64,000 nucleotides of DNA from Bowdeniella nasicola (lineage in GTDB: Bacteria > Actinomycetota > Actinomycetes > Actinomycetales > Actinomycetaceae): contig NZ_FNQV01000002.1 of NCBI RefSeq assembly GCF_900107735.1, positions 1-64,000 of the forward strand, read 5' to 3'. Under the pieces are notes generated by a model that was given only the letters and a program-made list of their open reading frames with translations, had not been told where the DNA came from and made no database searches. Both the position numbers and the translations under genes were made by a program. Of the stretch, positions 37,372 to 46,411 are shown in pieces (positions within the stretch are counted from its first letter, which is position 1; each line of letters begins with the position of its first letter).

Positions 37372-38558
37372 TGCATCAACACCATGCAGGCGGGGGCGAG
37401 CTGCCCGCAACGGCACGCCGACGCGCGCAGCTCGTCCTCGCCGCGATCGTGCTTCCGCTCCTCATCGCGACCCTCGTCGCGACGTGGATGCTGTGGCCGA
37501 CCGATCGCTCGGCGATTGGCTCGCGCCCACTCATCGATGCGAACGCGGAGCCGATCTCTGCCGTCGTGACCGATATTTCGGGCGCTCGTGACGAGGCGAT
37601 TCCCGCCGCCGGAATTCGCCTCACGAGCGGCGATAACGAGGGCGCCACCACGGCAATGCAGGTCCCGCCCGAAATCCTCGAACACGGGCTGGGCGAGGGG
37701 GACAAGGTCTCCGTCGTCTTCCTCGCGGACGCGATGGAATCGGGCTCGCCGTACGTCTTTTTGGATTATCAACGCCAGCTGCCGATGGGGCTGCTGTTTG
37801 CGGGCTACCTCCTCGTCGTCGCGCTCGTCGCGCGCATCAAGGGGCTCGCCGCCGTCGTGGGATTGCTGGCCTCCCTCGGCGTCATCGTCTTCTTCGCGAT
37901 TCCCGCCATCATGGCGGGTGCGAACCCCGTCGCTGTCGCGCTGACGGCGGGCTCGCTCATGATGTTTTGCGCGGTCTACCTCGCGCACGGCGTCTCGATT
38001 CGCACGACAACGGCGCTCCTTGGCACCTTCGGCGGGCTGGCCATCACGCTGGCCGTCGGGCTGTGGGCGCTGCGCGCCGCGCACGTGACGGGTGCGCAGG
38101 GCGACACCGGCCAGCTCATCTCGACGATGTTTCCCGACCTGCGGCTGGGCGATCTCATCCTGTGTGGGCTCGTCATCGCGTGCCTGGGTGCGCTCAACGA
38201 CGTGACGATCACGCAGGCATCGGCGGTGTGGGAGCTGCACGCCGCGAATCCGAAACTCACCAAGCGCGAACTGTGGCGCGGCGGAATGCGGATCGGGGAG
38301 GACCACATCGCCTCGACGGTCTACACGCTGGCATTCGCCTACGTCGGAACCGCGCTGCCGCTTCTCATCCTGGCCGCGCTCATCGACCGGACCTTTCTCG
38401 CGACGCTCGGGGCGGGTGAGATCGCCGAGGAGATCGTGCGGACGCTCGTGTCCTCGATCGGTCTGATCCTTGCGATCCCGATGACGACCGCGATCGCCGT
38501 CGCCCTCGTCCATCGGGCGCCGACGCGCGGCAAGGTGCAGCAGGAGGCCGCCCAATGA
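37371..38558 (+). CDS. YibE/F-like membrane protein
   Basis: A 395-aa protein. A transmembrane helix at about 20-42 leads to an exterior beta-rich domain (about 45-130), followed by about seven helices. GALNDVTITQASAVWEL and GGMRIGEDHIASTVYTLAFAYVG are YibE/F signatures. The family is widespread in Gram-positive bacteria and its transport or other role is unknown. The N-terminus starts MHQHHAGG. It is coupled to glyS and overlaps dusB by 4 bp. Confidence 0.88.
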   Translation: MHQHHAGGGELPATARRRAQLVLAAIVLPLLIATLVATWMLWPTDRSAIGSRPLIDANAEPISAVVTDISGARDEAIPAAGIRLTSGDNEGATTAMQVPPEILEHGLGEGDKVSVVFLADAMESGSPYVFLDYQRQLPMGLLFAGYLLVVALVARIKGLAAVVGLLASLGVIVFFAIPAIMAGANPVAVALTAGSLMMFCAVYLAHGVSIRTTTALLGTFGGLAITLAVGLWALRAAHVTGAQGDTGQLISTMFPDLRLGDLILCGLVIACLGALNDVTITQASAVWELHAANPKLTKRELWRGGMRIGEDHIASTVYTLAFAYVGTALPLLILAALIDRTFLATLGAGEIAEEIVRTLVSSIGLILAIPMTTAIAVALVHRAPTRGKVQQEAAQ

Positions 38559-39763
38559 GCTACCCCGCGCTGAAGCTCGGGCCGGTCACGGCGCTCACCC
38601 CGGTGGTGCTGGCGCCGATGGCGGGCGTGACGACCCCGCCATTTCGTCGGCTATGCCGCGAAGCGGGGCTTGCCGGTTACCCCGGTGAGCTCCCGAGCGG
38701 GGACCTCATCGCGCCAGCCGGCCTGTACGTCACCGAGATGGTGACCTCTCGCGCGCTGGTTGAGCGCCACCCGGCGACGATGCTGATGGTCGAGCCGGAT
38801 CCGCTCGAGGCGGTGCGCAGCGTACAACTCTACGGCGTCGATCCCGCGACGATCGCCGAAGCCATTCGCATCCTCATCGCCGAGGACCTTGCCGACCACA
38901 TCGACCTCAACTTTGGCTGCCCAGTACCCAAGGTGACGCGCCGCGGGGGCGGGGCGGCGCTGCCGTGGAAGATCGGCCTGTTCGAAGAGATCGTGCGCCG
39001 GGCCGTCGCGATGAGCGAACGCGAATCCCGCCCCGGCCGCAGCGTGCCGATCACCGTCAAGATGCGCATGGGCATCGACGACAATCACCTCACGTTCCTA
39101 CAGGCCGCCAACGCCGCGCGCGACGCCGGGATCGCTGCGGTCGGACTGCATGCCCGCACCGCAGCCCAGCACTATTCGGGCACGGCGCGCTGGCCCGAGA
39201 TCGCGCGCCTCAAGGACACAATGGGGGACTACCCGGTGCTTGGTAACGGCGACATCTGGTCCGCCGATGACGCGCTCGCCATGATGGAGACGACGGGGTG
39301 TGACGGCGTGGTCATCGGTCGCGGCTGCCAGGGGCGACCCTGGCTCTTTACCGACATCGTCGCCGCATTCAACGGCTCCGAGCTGCGGGTGCGCCCCGGA
39401 ATGAAGGCCGTCACCGACGTCGTGTACCGCCACGCCGAGCTCATGACCGAGCATTTCGGCGACGAGTTTAAGGCCGCCCGCGAGATGCGTAAGCACATGG
39501 GCTGGTACTTCAAGGGCTATCCCGTCGGCGGCACGCTGCGCCATGAGCTCGCGATGATCGACTCGCTCGCGGATTTGCGCGCGAAGCTTGACCAGCTCGA
39601 TGCGAGCGAGCCATACCCCGGGGCGGCCGTCGAGGGCCCGCGGGGGCGGGCCGGGCATCAGCGCCGGCCCCACCTACCCGACGGGTGGCTCGACAGCCAG
39701 GAGTTATCCGAGGCGCACCAAAGGGCGCTACACGAGGCCGAACTCGGGATCTCGGGCGGCTAG
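38555..39763 (+). CDS. dusB: tRNA-dihydrouridine synthase (DusB type)
   Basis: A 402-aa flavoenzyme reducing uridine in the tRNA D-loop. The FMN barrel starts LAPMAGVTTPPFRRLCRE; the catalytic Cys122 is in NFGCPVPKVTRRGGGAAL; VGLHARTAAQHYSG and GNGDIW follow. The C-terminal helical RNA-binding domain contains EFKAAREMRKHMGWYFKG. It ends the glyS operon and interlocks with the GH13 gene stop in CTAG 39760-39763. Confidence 0.93.
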   Translation: MSYPALKLGPVTALTPVVLAPMAGVTTPPFRRLCREAGLAGYPGELPSGDLIAPAGLYVTEMVTSRALVERHPATMLMVEPDPLEAVRSVQLYGVDPATIAEAIRILIAEDLADHIDLNFGCPVPKVTRRGGGAALPWKIGLFEEIVRRAVAMSERESRPGRSVPITVKMRMGIDDNHLTFLQAANAARDAGIAAVGLHARTAAQHYSGTARWPEIARLKDTMGDYPVLGNGDIWSADDALAMMETTGCDGVVIGRGCQGRPWLFTDIVAAFNGSELRVRPGMKAVTDVVYRHAELMTEHFGDEFKAAREMRKHMGWYFKGYPVGGTLRHELAMIDSLADLRAKLDQLDASEPYPGAAVEGPRGRAGHQRRPHLPDGWLDSQELSEAHQRALHEAELGISGG

Positions 39764-41415
39764 GCGCGCGAAGCCCATACCGTCACATCGGCCGGGACCT
39801 CGCCGGATTCGGTGAGATCGTCCGTCGCGAGCTCGATCTGCCAGCCCGCTGGCAGCGGCGCCGCCTTGCCGATCGCCGTAAAGACGAGGTACTCGGCCCC
39901 CGTCTGAGTGCGGGCAACGCCGGCGACGACGTGCTCGGGAACGTCGGGGAGGAAGACGAAATCCGCTTCGCCGAGCTGCCAGGCCTTTCGCAGGTGGAGC
40001 AGCGCCCGATACAGATACAGCGTCGAGGTCGGATCCGACAGCTGCGTATCGACGGCGTAGATGTCCCAGTCCTCCGGCTGCGGCAGCCATGTCTCGCCGC
40101 TGGGCGAGAAGCCGTAGCCGGGCTCGTGTGCGCGCCACGGTAGCGGTACGCGGCAGCCGTCGCGGCCCGCCTCTAAGCCGTTGGTGCGGAAGAATGCGGG
40201 GTCTTCGCGCACCTTATCGGGCAGCGACGTGTGCTCGGGCAGGCCGAGCTCTTCGCCCTGGTATAGGTAGGCCGAGCCTGGAAGGGCGAGCATGAGCGCC
40301 GTGGCCGCGCGGGCGCGACGCAGGCCGAGTTCGCGATCGGGCTGCGGGTCGGTGGCGAAGATTCCGTTGGGGCCCTTGCCGGTTTCACGCAGCCCGAGTC
40401 GGGAGGCGTGGCGCACGACGTCGTGGTTGGACAGCACCCAGGTCGTTGGGGCGCCAACGGCGGCGAAGGTCGCCATGACCTGCTCGGCGACGGCGCGCAG
40501 TTCGCGGGCGTCCCACGGGGCCACGAGGTAGTCGAAGTTGAACGCCTGGTGCATCTCGCCGTCGCGCACGTAGCGGGCGAGGCGTTCGGGCGGATCGACC
40601 CACGCCTCGGCAACGAGCATCCGATCCCCGTCGTATTCGGCCAGGACCTTATTCCACCGCCGATAAATCTCGTGGACGCCATCTTGATCGAACATGGGCG
40701 GACGCTCGCCGTCATCGCCCTGCACCATCTGGACGTGGCCGGCGTAATCCGGCAGCGCGGGATCCTTCACGAGCCCGTGCGCCACGTCGATCCGGAAACC
40801 GTCGACGCCTCGCTCGAGCCAAAATCGCAGGATCCTATCGAAGAGGTCCGCGACCTCGGGGTTGTCCCAGTTAAGGTCCGGCTGCGAGGAATCAAACAGG
40901 TGGAGGTAGTACTGCTCATCGTCGGCGTAGGAGCTGCCGGGCGCATCTGCGCGATCCTTGACTCGCGTCCAGGCTGAACCGCCGAAGATCGAGAGCCAGT
41001 TGTTGGGCTCGTCGCGAAAGTAGTAGCGCTCACGCTCGGGGGAGCCGGGGCCGGCGGCAAGCGCCGCCTGGAACCATTCGTGGTCCTCCGAGGTGTGGTT
41101 CGGCACGAGGTCGATGATGACTTTCAAGCCGCGCTCGTGTGCGGCCTGGATCATCTCGTCGGCATCGGCCAAGGTGCCAAAGCGCGGATCGACGTCGAAA
41201 TAGTCGGCGACATCGTAGCCCGCGTCGTGCTGCGGACTGCGATAAAAAGGTGAGAGCCAGATGGCATCAATCCCTAGGTCGCGCAGGTAATCCAGGTTCT
41301 TCGTCACGCCGGCCAAGGTCCCGATCGGGCCCTTCGACGAGGCAAAGGAGCGCGGATAGATCTGATAAATGACAGCCGAATGCCACCAGGGGTAGGTAGC
41401 TGCAGGCTCAGACAT
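39760..41415 (-). CDS. GH13 alpha-glucosidase / oligo-glucosidase
   Basis: A 551-aa cytoplasmic glycoside hydrolase (no signal peptide). The four GH13 regions are intact: DLVPNH (102-107), GFRIDVAHG with nucleophile Asp210, LVAEAW with acid/base Glu270, and LSNHD with Asp332. The best family fit is actinobacterial alpha-glucosidases acting on maltose and short maltodextrins. AGGAGA precedes the ATG. It is 11 bp from lacI on the same strand, with lacI first, and probably hydrolyses sugars brought in by the adjacent MalEFG. Confidence 0.92.
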   Translation of the reverse strand: MSEPAATYPWWHSAVIYQIYPRSFASSKGPIGTLAGVTKNLDYLRDLGIDAIWLSPFYRSPQHDAGYDVADYFDVDPRFGTLADADEMIQAAHERGLKVIIDLVPNHTSEDHEWFQAALAAGPGSPERERYYFRDEPNNWLSIFGGSAWTRVKDRADAPGSSYADDEQYYLHLFDSSQPDLNWDNPEVADLFDRILRFWLERGVDGFRIDVAHGLVKDPALPDYAGHVQMVQGDDGERPPMFDQDGVHEIYRRWNKVLAEYDGDRMLVAEAWVDPPERLARYVRDGEMHQAFNFDYLVAPWDARELRAVAEQVMATFAAVGAPTTWVLSNHDVVRHASRLGLRETGKGPNGIFATDPQPDRELGLRRARAATALMLALPGSAYLYQGEELGLPEHTSLPDKVREDPAFFRTNGLEAGRDGCRVPLPWRAHEPGYGFSPSGETWLPQPEDWDIYAVDTQLSDPTSTLYLYRALLHLRKAWQLGEADFVFLPDVPEHVVAGVARTQTGAEYLVFTAIGKAAPLPAGWQIELATDDLTESGEVPADVTVWASRA

Positions 41416-41426
41416 GTGTCTCCTAA

Positions 41427-42431
41427 CTAGGGGGTGAGGACACCGGTCGATGCACGCACGACCAGTTCGGGTGCGAACACCAGTGACGCCGCCGATGTCG
41501 TGCGGCCATCGATCATCTGGATCAGAGTTCCGGCAGCCGCCCGCGCGATGCGGCCAACGGGCTGGCGGATCGTGGTCAGCGGGGGATCGGTGTAGGCGAT
41601 GAGCGGTGTGTCGTCGTAGCCGACGATAGAAATATCGTCCGGAACTCGCAAACCGAGTTGACGTATCTGGCGCACGGCACCCATCGCCATCATGTCGGAG
41701 GCGCAGATGATCGCGGTGCAGCCGGCGCGCAGCAGCTCGGCGGCGGCGGCCTGGCCGCCTTCCATCGTGTAGAGCGAGGACGAAATGTGCGGCTCGGTGT
41801 TCAGTCCCGCACGCTGGTGGGCGGCGGTGAAACCCGCGACCTTCTTTTGCGTGGGAATGAACCGTTGTGGGCCGACGGCGAGCCCGATGCTGGTGTGACC
41901 GAGCGTGACGAGATGATCGAATGCGCGCGCGGTCGCGTCCTCATCGTCGCAGGAAAACGACGGCGCGCTGACCTCGGGATTCGGGCCATTGATCGTGACA
42001 AATGGGGTATCGGCGAGGTTGGTGTAGCGCTCGGGGTCTGCAGCCGAATCGGCGTGCAAACCCGAGACGAAGATAATTCCCGCGACGTGCCGGTCAAGGA
42101 GCGTGCGCACGTACTCGTCCTCGGTGATTCCCCCGGGCGACTGGGTACACAGCAGCGGCATGTACCCCTCGGTGGACAGGACTTGTTCGATCTCTTGGGC
42201 GTAGAGCGGGAACACCGGATTCGATAGCTCGGGGACAATGAGGCCAATGAGGCCGCTCGACTGTGGGGCCGACTCGGTGGGACGCTCGTAGCCGAGGACG
42301 TCAAGCGCCGCAAGAACCGCGCGCCGCTTGTCTTTGGCGACGCCGGGTCGGTCGTTGACGACACGTGAAACTGTTGCCGTGGAAACCTTGGCGTGCCGAG
42401 CGACATCGCTCAGCCGAATGCGTGATGACAT
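41427..42431 (-). CDS. LacI family repressor of the sugar locus
   Basis: A 334-aa regulator. The LacI helix-turn-helix (RLSDVARHAKVSTATVSRVV, residues 5-24) is followed by the hinge helix and a periplasmic-binding-protein-like effector domain (LIGLIVPELSNPVFPLYAQE onward). It is divergent from malE, with a LacI-type operator in the shared 135-bp intergenic region, and upstream of the GH13 gene on its own strand. It probably represses both sides until a maltooligosaccharide binds. Confidence 0.92.
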   Translation of the reverse strand: MSSRIRLSDVARHAKVSTATVSRVVNDRPGVAKDKRRAVLAALDVLGYERPTESAPQSSGLIGLIVPELSNPVFPLYAQEIEQVLSTEGYMPLLCTQSPGGITEDEYVRTLLDRHVAGIIFVSGLHADSAADPERYTNLADTPFVTINGPNPEVSAPSFSCDDEDATARAFDHLVTLGHTSIGLAVGPQRFIPTQKKVAGFTAAHQRAGLNTEPHISSSLYTMEGGQAAAAELLRAGCTAIICASDMMAMGAVRQIRQLGLRVPDDISIVGYDDTPLIAYTDPPLTTIRQPVGRIARAAAGTLIQMIDGRTTSAASLVFAPELVVRASTGVLTP

Positions 42432-42487
42432 GCCACGTGCCTTTCCCCCGTTATTGAAACGTGACTGTAAGCATAGCTGAAAACGGA

Positions 42488-42501
42488 TGTAAACGCTTGC
42501 A
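42488..42501. promoter_or_regulatory. LacI-type operator between lacI and malE
   Basis: TGTAAACGCTTGCA is a near-palindrome centred on CG, matching the LacI/CcpA-type pattern TGnAAnCGnTTnCA. It lies 57 bp upstream of lacI and 66 bp upstream of malE, so it can control both. A TACTCT at 42545-42550 could be the malE -10 box. Confidence 0.65.
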
Positions 42502-42566
42502 AGAGTTGCAGGACGAGCGTACGCTCAAGGTGACAACACGTTGATACTCTGAATGGGAGACATCAA

Positions 42567-43826
42567 ATGCGACGGAGCATTGCGGGCGTTTCAGCCCTCG
42601 CGCTTACCCTCACTCTGGCCGCCTGCGGTGGCGGATCCGGAACCACCGAAACCGCAACGCCAACCGGCGATGCGACGACGACCGAAGCTGGCGGCGACAA
42701 GGGCGGCGAAGGCCAGACCCTGACCGTGTGGGTCGACGAGACTCGCATCAAGCCGGTGGAAGCTGCGGCAGCCAAGTTCAAGGAAGACACGGGCGTCGAG
42801 GTTCAGATCGTCCAGAAGAACTTCGATGACATTCGCGCCGAGTTCAACAGCCAGGTCCCCTCGGGCAAGGGCCCGGACATCACCGTTGGCGCTCACGACT
42901 GGCTCGGCGAAATGGTCAAGAACGGCGTCGTGTCCCCGATCGAGATCGGCGACAAGTCTGGTGAATTCCAGGACGTGGCCATTGAGGCCTTCACCTCCGA
43001 TGGCCAGGTCTACGCCGTGCCTTACGCCGTGGAGAATATCGGCCTGATCCGCAACACCGAGCTTGCCTCGGAAGCCCCCGCGACCTTCGACGACATGGTC
43101 AAGATGGGCAAGGACGCCGGCACGCAGTACCCCTTCCTCATCCAGGTGGATGAAAAGGGCGATCCCTACACGATGGCTCCCTTCCAGCACTCCTTCGGGG
43201 CCTACGTCTTCAAGCAGAATGACGACGGCTCCTACACCAGCGAGCTCGGCCTTGCCGGCGAGCCCGGCCACAACTTCGCCAACTGGCTGAAGGACAACGG
43301 CAAGAACGGCACCGGCCTGCTCTCGACCTCCATCACCTACGACATTGCGACCGAGCAGTTCGCTCAGGGCAAGGCGCCGTTCATCATCGGTGGCCCCTGG
43401 ATGCTGGAGAAGTTCGCGGATCTGAAGCTCGCGATTGACCCGATCCCGACGACTGGCTCCGAGGTTGCCGCACCGTTCGTGGGTGTCCAGGGCTTCTACA
43501 TCAGCGCCAAGACCCCCAACGCGATCCTCGCGAACAACTTCCTGCTGAACTACATCGGCTCCAAGGACATCCAGGTTGAGATGTACAAGGCCGGCGGACG
43601 CGTTCCCGCGCTGCAGGTTGCTGCCGACGAAGTGAAGTCCGATGCGATCGTGGCGGGCTACGCCAAGGTCGCGGAAAACGGCATCCCGATGCCCTCGGTT
43701 CCCGAAATGGGCGCCGTGTGGAACTTCTGGGGCGTGACTGAAGCCCAGATCATCAACGGCGACGTTGAACCCGTCGCCGGCTGGGACAAGATGGTCGGCG
43801 ACATCGAAGCCGCCATCAAGAAGTAA
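42567..43826 (+). CDS. malE: Maltose/maltodextrin-type binding lipoprotein
   Basis: A 419-aa solute-binding protein, family 1. Lipobox LTLAAC places the lipid Cys at residue 20, followed by a Thr/Gly/Ala-rich linker. The mature domain shows LTVWVDETRIKPVEAAAAKF, GPDITVGAHDWLGEMVKNG, QVYAVPYAVENIGLIRNT and FIIGGPWMLEKF, close to MalE-type proteins. GGGAGA precedes the ATG. A hairpin after the stop separates it from malF. The sugar identity (maltose or longer dextrins) is inferred from the GH13 neighbour. Confidence 0.9.
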   Translation: MRRSIAGVSALALTLTLAACGGGSGTTETATPTGDATTTEAGGDKGGEGQTLTVWVDETRIKPVEAAAAKFKEDTGVEVQIVQKNFDDIRAEFNSQVPSGKGPDITVGAHDWLGEMVKNGVVSPIEIGDKSGEFQDVAIEAFTSDGQVYAVPYAVENIGLIRNTELASEAPATFDDMVKMGKDAGTQYPFLIQVDEKGDPYTMAPFQHSFGAYVFKQNDDGSYTSELGLAGEPGHNFANWLKDNGKNGTGLLSTSITYDIATEQFAQGKAPFIIGGPWMLEKFADLKLAIDPIPTTGSEVAAPFVGVQGFYISAKTPNAILANNFLLNYIGSKDIQVEMYKAGGRVPALQVAADEVKSDAIVAGYAKVAENGIPMPSVPEMGAVWNFWGVTEAQIINGDVEPVAGWDKMVGDIEAAIKK

Positions 43827-43834
43827 CGTCATCT

Positions 43835-43864
43835 GCGGGGCGCGGCACTTAGGCCGCGCCCCGC
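43835..43864 (+). terminator. Strong GC hairpin between malE and malF
   Basis: A perfect 12-bp GC stem (43835-43846 with 43853-43864) with a 6-nt loop lies 8 bp after the malE stop. No U-tract follows, so it is more likely an mRNA 3' stabiliser or partial attenuator than a full terminator. Confidence 0.7.
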
Positions 43865-43887
43865 GGTCGTATGCGTAAGGGGTATCG

Positions 43888-45495
43888 ATGTCGGATCACC
43901 AGTCGGCTGCCGATACGAAGGTAGCGAAAAACCGCGCGAAGGCTGCGCGCGAATCTCACGCGACGAGCATCCAGCCTGGCTTCATCGCCAAGCTCGTCGT
44001 CATGGCGATTATCAACGCCCTTGGCGTCTACATCCTGCTTTCCGCTTGGCAGGGTGGACACACGATGATCACGGGCATCATGCTAGCGATCCTCATCGTC
44101 GTCAACATCATTTATTTCTCCAAGCGCATGCTCCCCATGAAGTATCTGGCGCCGGGCTTGGTCTTCTTGCTCGTCTACCAGATCTTCGTGGTGCTCTACA
44201 CCGGATATGTGGCCTTCACGAACTACGGTGATGGCCATAACTCGGACAAGTCCGATGCCATCAGCGCGATCCTGGCCCAGAACCAGCGCCGGGTTGAAAG
44301 CAGTGCCGCGATGCCGCTGACTGTCATCGACAAGGACGGCGAGCTCGGTTTCGCAGTCGTGCAAGATGGCGCCGTCAAGGTCGGAACCTCGGAGGAACCG
44401 CTGGCTGACGCGCCTGACGCGAAGGTCGATGGCACCAAGGTCACCGAGGTTCCCGGCTGGCAGGTGTTAAACTTCGGTGACATCGCCAAGCGGCAAACCG
44501 AAATCACCCAACTTCGGGTACCCGTCTCCGATGACCCGAACCAGGGTTCCGTCGGAACTTCGGACGGTATGACGGGCTATGCCTATACGCCCCAGATGAC
44601 CTACGACGAAGCGAGCGATACCCTCACCGACCTCGCATCGGGCAAGGTCTACAAGCCCAATAACACGGGCAACTTCCAAGCCGAGGACGGCACAACAATC
44701 TCAACCGGTTGGCGCGTGCCCGTTGGCTTTGACAACTTCAAGGAAGCCTTCGGAGACTCGCGCTATGCGGGCCCCTTCGTCAAGGTGCTCCTGTGGACCT
44801 TCGCCTTCGCGTTGCTGTCGGTTGCAACGACCTTCTTCCTCGGCCTGTTCTTCGCCATCGTGATGAACGATGAGCGCATGAAGGGTCGCAAGATCTATCG
44901 CACCCTCATGCTGCTGCCATACGCATTCCCCGCGTTCTTGACGGCACTGCTGTTTAAGGGCATGTTGAACCGCGACTTTGGCTTCATTAACCAGGTCCTG
45001 CTCGGGGGAGTCGGGGTCGAGTGGCTCAACGATCCATGGCTCGCAAAATTCGCGATTATCTTCGTGAACCTGTGGATGGGCTTCCCCTACATGTTCCTCA
45101 TCTGTACCGGTGCGCTTCAGGCAATTCCGGACGACGTGATTGAGGCAGCGAAAATCGATGGGGCCTCGCCCTTTAGGATCTTCCGTTCGGTCACGATGCC
45201 GCTGCTGCTCGTGGCGGTGGCGCCGCTGCTGATCTCCTCATTCGCATTCAACTTCAACAACTTCAACCTCATCTACATGCTGACGGGCGGTGGGCCACGC
45301 TTTACCGACACGTCGGCCCCGATTGGCGCAACCGACATCCTCATCACCATGGTCTATTCCGTGGCCGGTCTGGATGGCGGCGCAGCGAAGAACTACGGCC
45401 TGGCCTCGGCCCTGTCGATCGTCATCTTCCTGATCGTCGCAACGATCTCGCTCATCAGCTTTAAGAAGACCAAGACCCTGGAGGAGATCAACTAA
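43888..45495 (+). CDS. malF: Maltose-type ABC transporter permease MalF
   Basis: A 535-aa permease. Three N-terminal helices (about 30-112) are followed by a large exterior domain (about 113-285), corresponding to the MalF P2 loop that contacts the binding protein, and the BPD transport core (about 290-535). The EAA loop reads EAAKIDGASPFRIFRSVTMP and docks with the ATPase. The ATPase gene is not in this locus; a shared MalK/MsmK-type protein elsewhere is likely. Confidence 0.92.
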   Translation: MSDHQSAADTKVAKNRAKAARESHATSIQPGFIAKLVVMAIINALGVYILLSAWQGGHTMITGIMLAILIVVNIIYFSKRMLPMKYLAPGLVFLLVYQIFVVLYTGYVAFTNYGDGHNSDKSDAISAILAQNQRRVESSAAMPLTVIDKDGELGFAVVQDGAVKVGTSEEPLADAPDAKVDGTKVTEVPGWQVLNFGDIAKRQTEITQLRVPVSDDPNQGSVGTSDGMTGYAYTPQMTYDEASDTLTDLASGKVYKPNNTGNFQAEDGTTISTGWRVPVGFDNFKEAFGDSRYAGPFVKVLLWTFAFALLSVATTFFLGLFFAIVMNDERMKGRKIYRTLMLLPYAFPAFLTALLFKGMLNRDFGFINQVLLGGVGVEWLNDPWLAKFAIIFVNLWMGFPYMFLICTGALQAIPDDVIEAAKIDGASPFRIFRSVTMPLLLVAVAPLLISSFAFNFNNFNLIYMLTGGGPRFTDTSAPIGATDILITMVYSVAGLDGGAAKNYGLASALSIVIFLIVATISLISFKKTKTLEEIN

Positions 45496-45496
45496 C

Positions 45497-46411
45497 ATGG
45501 CTACCTCAGATGTCACCACGGTCCAGACGCAGACCGGTGAAAAGGTCACGGTCGAAAACAAGATCTCGCGTAAGCGGTGGTTTCGAGAGATCGGCTGGCG
45601 CCACATCGTTGGCGTCCTGGCCGTGATCTATTCGGCCTTCCCCATCATCTATATTCTGTCCGCCTCGCTGAACCCGACGGGCACGATGACCGGGTCGAAC
45701 AAGCTCTTCAACGAGATCACGTTCGAGAACTTCGCCAAGCTCAACGACACCTACTTCTGGCAGTGGGTGCTCAACTCGCTGCTCATTGGTGGCGTGACGG
45801 CTATCGGAACGGTGCTTATGGGAGCTGCGGCAGCCTACGCGTTCTCGCGCTTCCGCTTCACCGGCCGCCGGATGGGCCTCATGAGTCTGCTCGTCATCCA
45901 GATGTTCCCGCAGTTGCTCGCCTTCGTGGCGATCTTCCTGCTGCTGCTGGCGCTGGGGGATGCGGTTCCGGTGCTGGGGCTGAACAGCCGGCTTGCACTG
46001 ATCTGCGTCTACCTCGGTGGCGCGCTCGGTGTGAACACGTTCCTGATGTACGGCTTCTTCAACACGATCCCGGCGTCTTTGGATGAGGCGGCGAAGATCG
46101 ATGGGGCCTCCCATGCGCAGATCTTCTGGACGATCATCTTGCGCCTGGTAGCGCCGATCCTCGCGGTCGTCGGCCTGCTGAGCTTCATCTCAACCTTCTC
46201 CGACTTCATTTTGGCGCGCATCTTGCTGCAGTCAGAAAAGAACTGGACGGTCGCGGTGGGGATGTACCAGTGGGTCTCGGACCGCCTCGATGCGAACTGG
46301 GGCCTGTTTGCCGCGGGAGCGCTGATCGCCGCGATTCCGATCCTGCTGCTGTTCTTGTTCCTGCAGAAGTACATCGTTTCCGGTCTGACGGCCGGAAGCG
46401 TGAAGGGCTAG
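45497..46411 (+). CDS. malG: Maltose-type ABC transporter permease MalG
   Basis: A 304-aa permease with six helices. The EAA loop is DEAAKIDGASHAQIFWTI. The N-terminal cytoplasmic stretch (1-38) is longer than in E. coli MalG. It starts 1 bp after the malF stop. Its stop shares CTAG 46408-46411 with the convergent GH13-like gene, leaving no room for a terminator. Confidence 0.92.
   Translation: MATSDVTTVQTQTGEKVTVENKISRKRWFREIGWRHIVGVLAVIYSAFPIIYILSASLNPTGTMTGSNKLFNEITFENFAKLNDTYFWQWVLNSLLIGGVTAIGTVLMGAAAAYAFSRFRFTGRRMGLMSLLVIQMFPQLLAFVAIFLLLLALGDAVPVLGLNSRLALICVYLGGALGVNTFLMYGFFNTIPASLDEAAKIDGASHAQIFWTIILRLVAPILAVVGLLSFISTFSDFILARILLQSEKNWTVAVGMYQWVSDRLDANWGLFAAGALIAAIPILLLFLFLQKYIVSGLTAGSVKG

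Noticed and set aside
37368-38555. 395-aa frame antisense to the YibE/F gene
   Set aside because: Arg/Asp/Gly-rich shadow with no recognisable domain.
42591-43832. 413-aa frame antisense to malE
   Set aside because: The opposite strand encodes a full lipoprotein with lipobox; the antisense frame has no motif.
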